A DNA stretch of 25,244 bases from a bacterium. Its GTDB lineage: Bacteria > Bacillota_A > Clostridia > Lachnospirales > Lachnospiraceae. The notes beneath the pieces were generated by a model, which was not told where the DNA came from, made no database searches, and saw only the letters and a list, made by a program, of their open reading frames with translations. The stretch covers positions 1 through 25,244 of the forward strand of contig SFQZ01000038.1 of assembly GCA_004562915.1 (NCBI GenBank), in the 5' to 3' direction. Shown here piece by piece: positions 22,081 to 25,244 of this stretch. Numbering within the stretch: the stretch's first letter is position 1; every line of letters begins with the position of its first letter. Both the position numbers and the translations under genes were made by a program.

Positions 22081-23400
22081 TTGTACGATTTAGATTTATA
22101 TGATAGAACAGATACGATTAACGAATTGCTTGCCAGATATGGTGTGAAGTTTGGCATATATAAAAATAATCAATTTAAGGAACAGTTATTTCCATTTGAT
22201 GCAATTCCGCGGATTATAACCAAAGAAGAGTTTACCATTTTGGAAAAGGGGTTGATGCAGAGGGTAGATGCCCTGAATCTGTTTCTGAAAGATATCTACT
22301 CTGAAAAAAAGATTATCAGAGATAAAGTGGTGCCGGAAGATTTTATTTACGCATCCAGTGGGTATTTGATCCAGTGTGAGGGGATTCTTCCGTCTCAGGG
22401 AGTGTATTCTCATATTTCCGGTATTGATCTTGTAAAGTGGAAAAACGGTGAGTGGTACATTCTTGAGGATAATCTAAGAGTTCCGTCCGGTGCATCCTAT
22501 CCGATGATTGCCAGAGGTCTTTGCAGACGATGCTCTCCGCAGACTTTTCAGCAGGTACATTTAGAGGATAACCGCAATTATGCGCAGATGCTGAAAGAGA
22601 CGATGGATGAAGTAAATACTGGCGGGATCAATGTGATTCTCACACCGGGCAGATATAATGCGGCATATTTTGAACACTCTTACCTCGCGGAGCAGACGGG
22701 AGCACATCTGGTAAACGGAAGTGAACTGACGGTGGAAAATGATCAGTTATTCTTTATGGACTATTCGGGGAAGAAGGAAAGAGTAGGTGCTGTTTATCGG
22801 AGAATTTCTGATGAATATCTGGATCCGATGAATTTCAATCCGGAATCTGTGATCGGTATTCCTCATATTTTTGATGTCTACCGTAAAGGAAATGTAGCTT
22901 TGCTGAATGCACCTGGAAATGGTATAGCGGATGATAAGGGAATCTACTATCTTGTTCCGAAAATGATCCGTTATTATCTGAATCAGGAACCGATTCTGCG
23001 GAATGCGCCGACATATCTTCCGTTTTATGAGGAAGATAAAAAGTATGTTCTGGATAATTTTGACAGACTGGTTCTTAAAGATGTGGCGGAAGCTGGCGGA
23101 TATGGTGTTGTCTTTGCGGAGAAGATGACCAAAGAACAAAAACAGCAGTTTCTGTCTATGATGGAAAAGGAACCGAGACGATTTATTGCTCAGGAAGTAA
23201 TAGATTTTGAAGATCTCGATATTTTTGAAGGAGATCAGGCAGTGCCGAGAAAGGCAGATTTGAGAGCTTTTGTTTTAACAGGAAAGAAAACACAGGTATG
23301 GAAGAGCGGACTGACCCGTTTTTCCAGAAACCCGGATTCATTTATTGTGAATTCTTCACAGGGAGGAGGATTTAAAGACACATGGGTATTATCTCAGTAG
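22081..23400 (+). CDS. Circularly permuted type 2 ATP-grasp protein (COG2308)
   Basis: A predicted amide- or peptide-bond-forming ligase, 439 residues, cytosolic. Conserved family segments are WYILEDNLRVPSGASYPM (E129, N131, R133), TPGRYNAAYFEHSYLA, GAVYRRISDEYLDP, NAPGNGIADDKGIYYLVP, the nucleotide-binding LVLKDVAEAGGYGVVF (K333, glycines 339-342), FIAQEVIDFEDL, PRKADLRAFVLTG (D393, R395) and a C-terminal NSSQGGGFKDTW. The order fits the circular permutation that defines the group. TTG 22081 is the best start: GGAGGGAGGAG ends 6 nt upstream, whereas GTG 22033 lacks a site and would read through that motif. The protein then begins MYDLDLYD. It overlaps the next gene by 19 bp. Iyer and co-workers predicted that such ATP-grasp/alpha-E/transglutaminase sets make a peptide-like product; its identity is unknown to me. 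Confidence 0.92.
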   Translation: MYDLDLYDRTDTINELLARYGVKFGIYKNNQFKEQLFPFDAIPRIITKEEFTILEKGLMQRVDALNLFLKDIYSEKKIIRDKVVPEDFIYASSGYLIQCEGILPSQGVYSHISGIDLVKWKNGEWYILEDNLRVPSGASYPMIARGLCRRCSPQTFQQVHLEDNRNYAQMLKETMDEVNTGGINVILTPGRYNAAYFEHSYLAEQTGAHLVNGSELTVENDQLFFMDYSGKKERVGAVYRRISDEYLDPMNFNPESVIGIPHIFDVYRKGNVALLNAPGNGIADDKGIYYLVPKMIRYYLNQEPILRNAPTYLPFYEEDKKYVLDNFDRLVLKDVAEAGGYGVVFAEKMTKEQKQQFLSMMEKEPRRFIAQEVIDFEDLDIFEGDQAVPRKADLRAFVLTGKKTQVWKSGLTRFSRNPDSFIVNSSQGGGFKDTWVLSQ

Positions 23401-24044
23401 AACAGACAGACCGGCTATACTGGCTTGGTCGTTATACAGAAAGGGTTTACACCACTATGCGGTTGTTTTTTACAACCTATGATACGATGATAGATCAGCT
23501 TGCAAAAAAATATACGGATTTTTGTAAAGAATTGGACATACCACAGATTTATACATCCCCGGAGGATTTTCTGAAAAGATATCCGTTTGATGAGGAAGAT
23601 TGTAACTCTATAATCAGTAACCTGAAACGTGCGTATGACAACGCAATCGTACTAAGAGAGGAAATAGGTAGCGAAGCATTGTCTTATATCCAGCTTTCCA
23701 TTTATGAGATGCAGAAAGCGGAAAGAAGTAATGCTCCCATGATGGAATTTCAGAAAATACTGGACAATCTGATGGCTTTCTGGGGGATCATCGATGATCA
23801 GATCGCCAGTGAAAATGTACGTAATATTCTGAAAGTCGGAAAAAGAGTGGAAAGAATTGATCTTTATGGCAGACTTCACAGCGATAGAGAAAGTCTTACA
23901 AGAGAGATCCATCGTCTGATCGGAAGAGTACAACGCTGTAATCTTAAGTATCGACAGGAGGTTTTGGATCACCTTGTAGATTTTCTTGCGGAAGACGAGC
24001 TTGATTATCATAAAATTGTAGCGGAAATCGAGCAGTTCTTGTGA
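23382..24044 (+). CDS. Alpha-E domain protein (COG2307)
   Basis: A 220-residue, nearly all-helical protein with the family's opening signature, DRLYWLGRYTERVYTTMRLF (10-29), and a late GRVQRCNLKYR segment before a final helix ending DELDYHKIVAEIEQFL. Alpha-E proteins accompany COG2308 ATP-grasp enzymes almost everywhere they occur, and may bind the substrate or scaffold the ligase. The biochemical role has not been settled as far as I know. It is shorter than the roughly 310 residues I remember for proteobacterial members. ATG 23382 lies inside the end of the ATP-grasp gene with GGGAGGAGGA about 10 nt upstream, so the two are translationally coupled and probably made in equal amounts. Confidence 0.88.
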   Translation: MGIISVEQTDRLYWLGRYTERVYTTMRLFFTTYDTMIDQLAKKYTDFCKELDIPQIYTSPEDFLKRYPFDEEDCNSIISNLKRAYDNAIVLREEIGSEALSYIQLSIYEMQKAERSNAPMMEFQKILDNLMAFWGIIDDQIASENVRNILKVGKRVERIDLYGRLHSDRESLTREIHRLIGRVQRCNLKYRQEVLDHLVDFLAEDELDYHKIVAEIEQFL

Positions 24045-24070
24045 TAAAAACCGGTGTTGGAGGTGTAATT

Positions 24071-24856
24071 TTGAAAATATGGAAACTGACGTATGAGCTG
24101 TGCTGTCATTACAGTTCAACCGTCACCAGACATTCCTATACTCTACGGTGTTTTCCTAGAGAAATGATGTATCAAAAAGTACAATCCTGCAAATACGAGG
24201 TATGGCCCTGTTCCGGAGGCAGCCGGGGCAGGGATTCTTTTGGAAATTCTCTTCTGATCGGGAGGAGTGACGAGGAGCATGACTGGTTTCTGGTAAAAGT
24301 AGATTCCATAGTCATGACAGAAAAAATAGCAGAGCCGGAGATCAGGGAGTATCATCAACTGGGAATGTACCGTAATGTAACAAAACTTACTGTACCAGGA
24401 GAAAAGTTAAATATATTTTCACAGATGATTTCGGATAAAAACAAAGAGGATCCCTGGGAGAGGACGGCATTTTTAATGAAAAAATTGGCGGATGTTTTTC
24501 AATATAAGAGTGGTTCCACATCCTTTCATACTACAGCGGAAGAAGCATTTGCGCAGGGATGTGGTGTCTGTCAGGACTATTCGCATATTCTCCTGGCTCT
24601 TTGCAGAAATGAAAATATGACTGCCAGATATGTTGCAGGTACGATTCCGGGAGAAGGACAGACACATGCATGGATTGAGGTTTGGAATCAGGGACGGTGG
24701 AAAGGATTTGATCCTACCAATAACAGAGTTGTTGATGAAGATTATATCTGTCTTGCTTATGGACGGGATGCCGCAGACTGTAGTTTGAGTCAGGGGATCT
24801 TTGTAGGCGGAGTGAGCCAGCAACAGCATATATATGTGAAAATGGAGGAATATTAG
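24071..24856 (+). CDS. Transglutaminase-like cysteine protease (COG1305)
   Basis: A 261-residue protein of the transglutaminase/protease superfamily: an N-terminal beta domain (1-110; KIWKLTYELCCHYSSTVTRH resembles the family's usual Y-E-T-x(n)-Y opening) and a papain-like catalytic domain with the triad C167 (GCGVCQDYSH), H199 (GQTHAWIEVW) and D214 (KGFDPTNN). All three residues are intact. No signal peptide is seen, so it should act in the cytosol. Relatives in these operons are predicted to cleave or transfer amide bonds of the ligase product. TTG 24071 is preferred: GGAGGT lies 6 nt upstream and the protein then begins MKIWKLTYE. GTG 24041, overlapping the alpha-E stop, is possible but has no good site. 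It ends directly before the M14-type gene. Confidence 0.88.
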   Translation: MKIWKLTYELCCHYSSTVTRHSYTLRCFPREMMYQKVQSCKYEVWPCSGGSRGRDSFGNSLLIGRSDEEHDWFLVKVDSIVMTEKIAEPEIREYHQLGMYRNVTKLTVPGEKLNIFSQMISDKNKEDPWERTAFLMKKLADVFQYKSGSTSFHTTAEEAFAQGCGVCQDYSHILLALCRNENMTARYVAGTIPGEGQTHAWIEVWNQGRWKGFDPTNNRVVDEDYICLAYGRDAADCSLSQGIFVGGVSQQQHIYVKMEEY

Positions 24857-25244
24857 GTGATAAAAACAGTTGCATCGGTATCTTTGCCGGTTCTGGAAAA
24901 ACTGGAGATCAAGAAAAATCGTATAGAATCCGGAACGGATCAGAAAAAGAAGAGAATAAGTATTGTAACAGGGATTCATGGGGATGAACTGGAAGGACAG
25001 TATGTATGTTATGAACTTTCCAGACGTCTTCAGGAACATATGGAATGTCTGAATGGTATCGTGGATATCTATCCGGCTATGAATCCTCTGGGCATTGATT
25101 CTATCACCAGAGGAATTCCGGCCTTTGATCTGGATATGAATCGGGTGTTTCCGGGAAATGAAGATGGTTCTATGACAGAATATGTAGCGGCAAAGATCGT
25201 GGAAGACCTGGCAGGTTCGGATCTTTGTATTGATATTCATGCAC
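24857..25244 (+). CDS. M14/AstE-AspA-type zinc hydrolase (partial, runs off the window)
   Basis: The first 129 residues of a succinylglutamate desuccinylase/aspartoacylase-like metallo-amidohydrolase. Zinc ligands H41 and E44 are in TGIHGDELEG, and the third, H128, is in CIDIHA at the window edge. The substrate-binding Arg lies in DLDMNRVFPG. GTG 24857 abuts the stop of the transglutaminase gene (TAG at 24854-24856) with GGAGGA 8-9 nt upstream. Members remove an acyl group or C-terminal residue from small amides, so it could trim or turn over whatever the ATP-grasp enzyme makes. The substrate is not predictable from this fragment. The 3' part lies beyond the window. Confidence 0.85.
   Translation, partial: MIKTVASVSLPVLEKLEIKKNRIESGTDQKKKRISIVTGIHGDELEGQYVCYELSRRLQEHMECLNGIVDIYPAMNPLGIDSITRGIPAFDLDMNRVFPGNEDGSMTEYVAAKIVEDLAGSDLCIDIHA

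Overview
The window looks like chromosome of a low-to-mid GC Firmicute, most likely a gut Lachnospiraceae (Clostridium cluster XIVa). The reasons are strong AGGAGG-type ribosome binding sites, the gene families present (a DUF5721-like protein, a DUF6774-like protein, and a protein often mislabelled 'endosialidase' in this family), a ClpC rather than ClpA protease ATPase, and a SpoIID-like protein that fits a spore former. The genus call is inference. No phage, insertion sequence or CRISPR array is visible; most of it is housekeeping.

Layout. (1) 1-2321: an AlaA-type aminotransferase (+) converges on a leftward luxS-arsR pair across a shared terminator. (2) 2568-5503: an HtrA-type membrane serine protease (+), a DUF5721-like protein (-), and a DegV/FakB fatty-acid-binding protein (+) with a perfect palindrome at its predicted transcription start. 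(3) 5667-11356: a one-pass membrane protein, then pyrH-frr-uppS-cdsA-dxr-rseP, the classic cluster linking UMP phosphorylation and ribosome recycling to isoprenoid carrier, CDP-diacylglycerol and site-2 protease functions. A terminator-like hairpin lies between frr and uppS. (4) 11589-13834: an EamA transporter and an unusual SpoIID-like/peptidoglycan-binding protein without a signal peptide. (5) 13913-14255: two identical tRNA-Leu(AAG) genes (-), each with its own consensus promoter and terminator. A 54-residue protein (-) follows. (6) 14785-16521: a glycogen synthase with a repetitive Lys/Glu/Ala/Pro-rich N-terminal extension. (7) 17043-21918: a YtrA-type GntR regulator immediately upstream of clpC (the place where CtsR is often found), a small conserved protein, and radA. 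(8) 22081-25244 (cut by the window edge): four tightly packed genes for a circularly permuted ATP-grasp enzyme, an alpha-E protein, a transglutaminase-like cysteine protease and an M14/AstE-type zinc hydrolase.

The last block is the best candidate for an undescribed system. ATP-grasp + alpha-E + transglutaminase sets have been predicted from genome context to make and process a peptide or amide product, but to my knowledge the product is unknown. Here the set is joined to a zinc amidohydrolase, three of its four genes use TTG or GTG starts, and it lies behind a consensus promoter whose transcript would run into an intrinsic terminator after about 55 nt. That layout suggests control by conditional termination.
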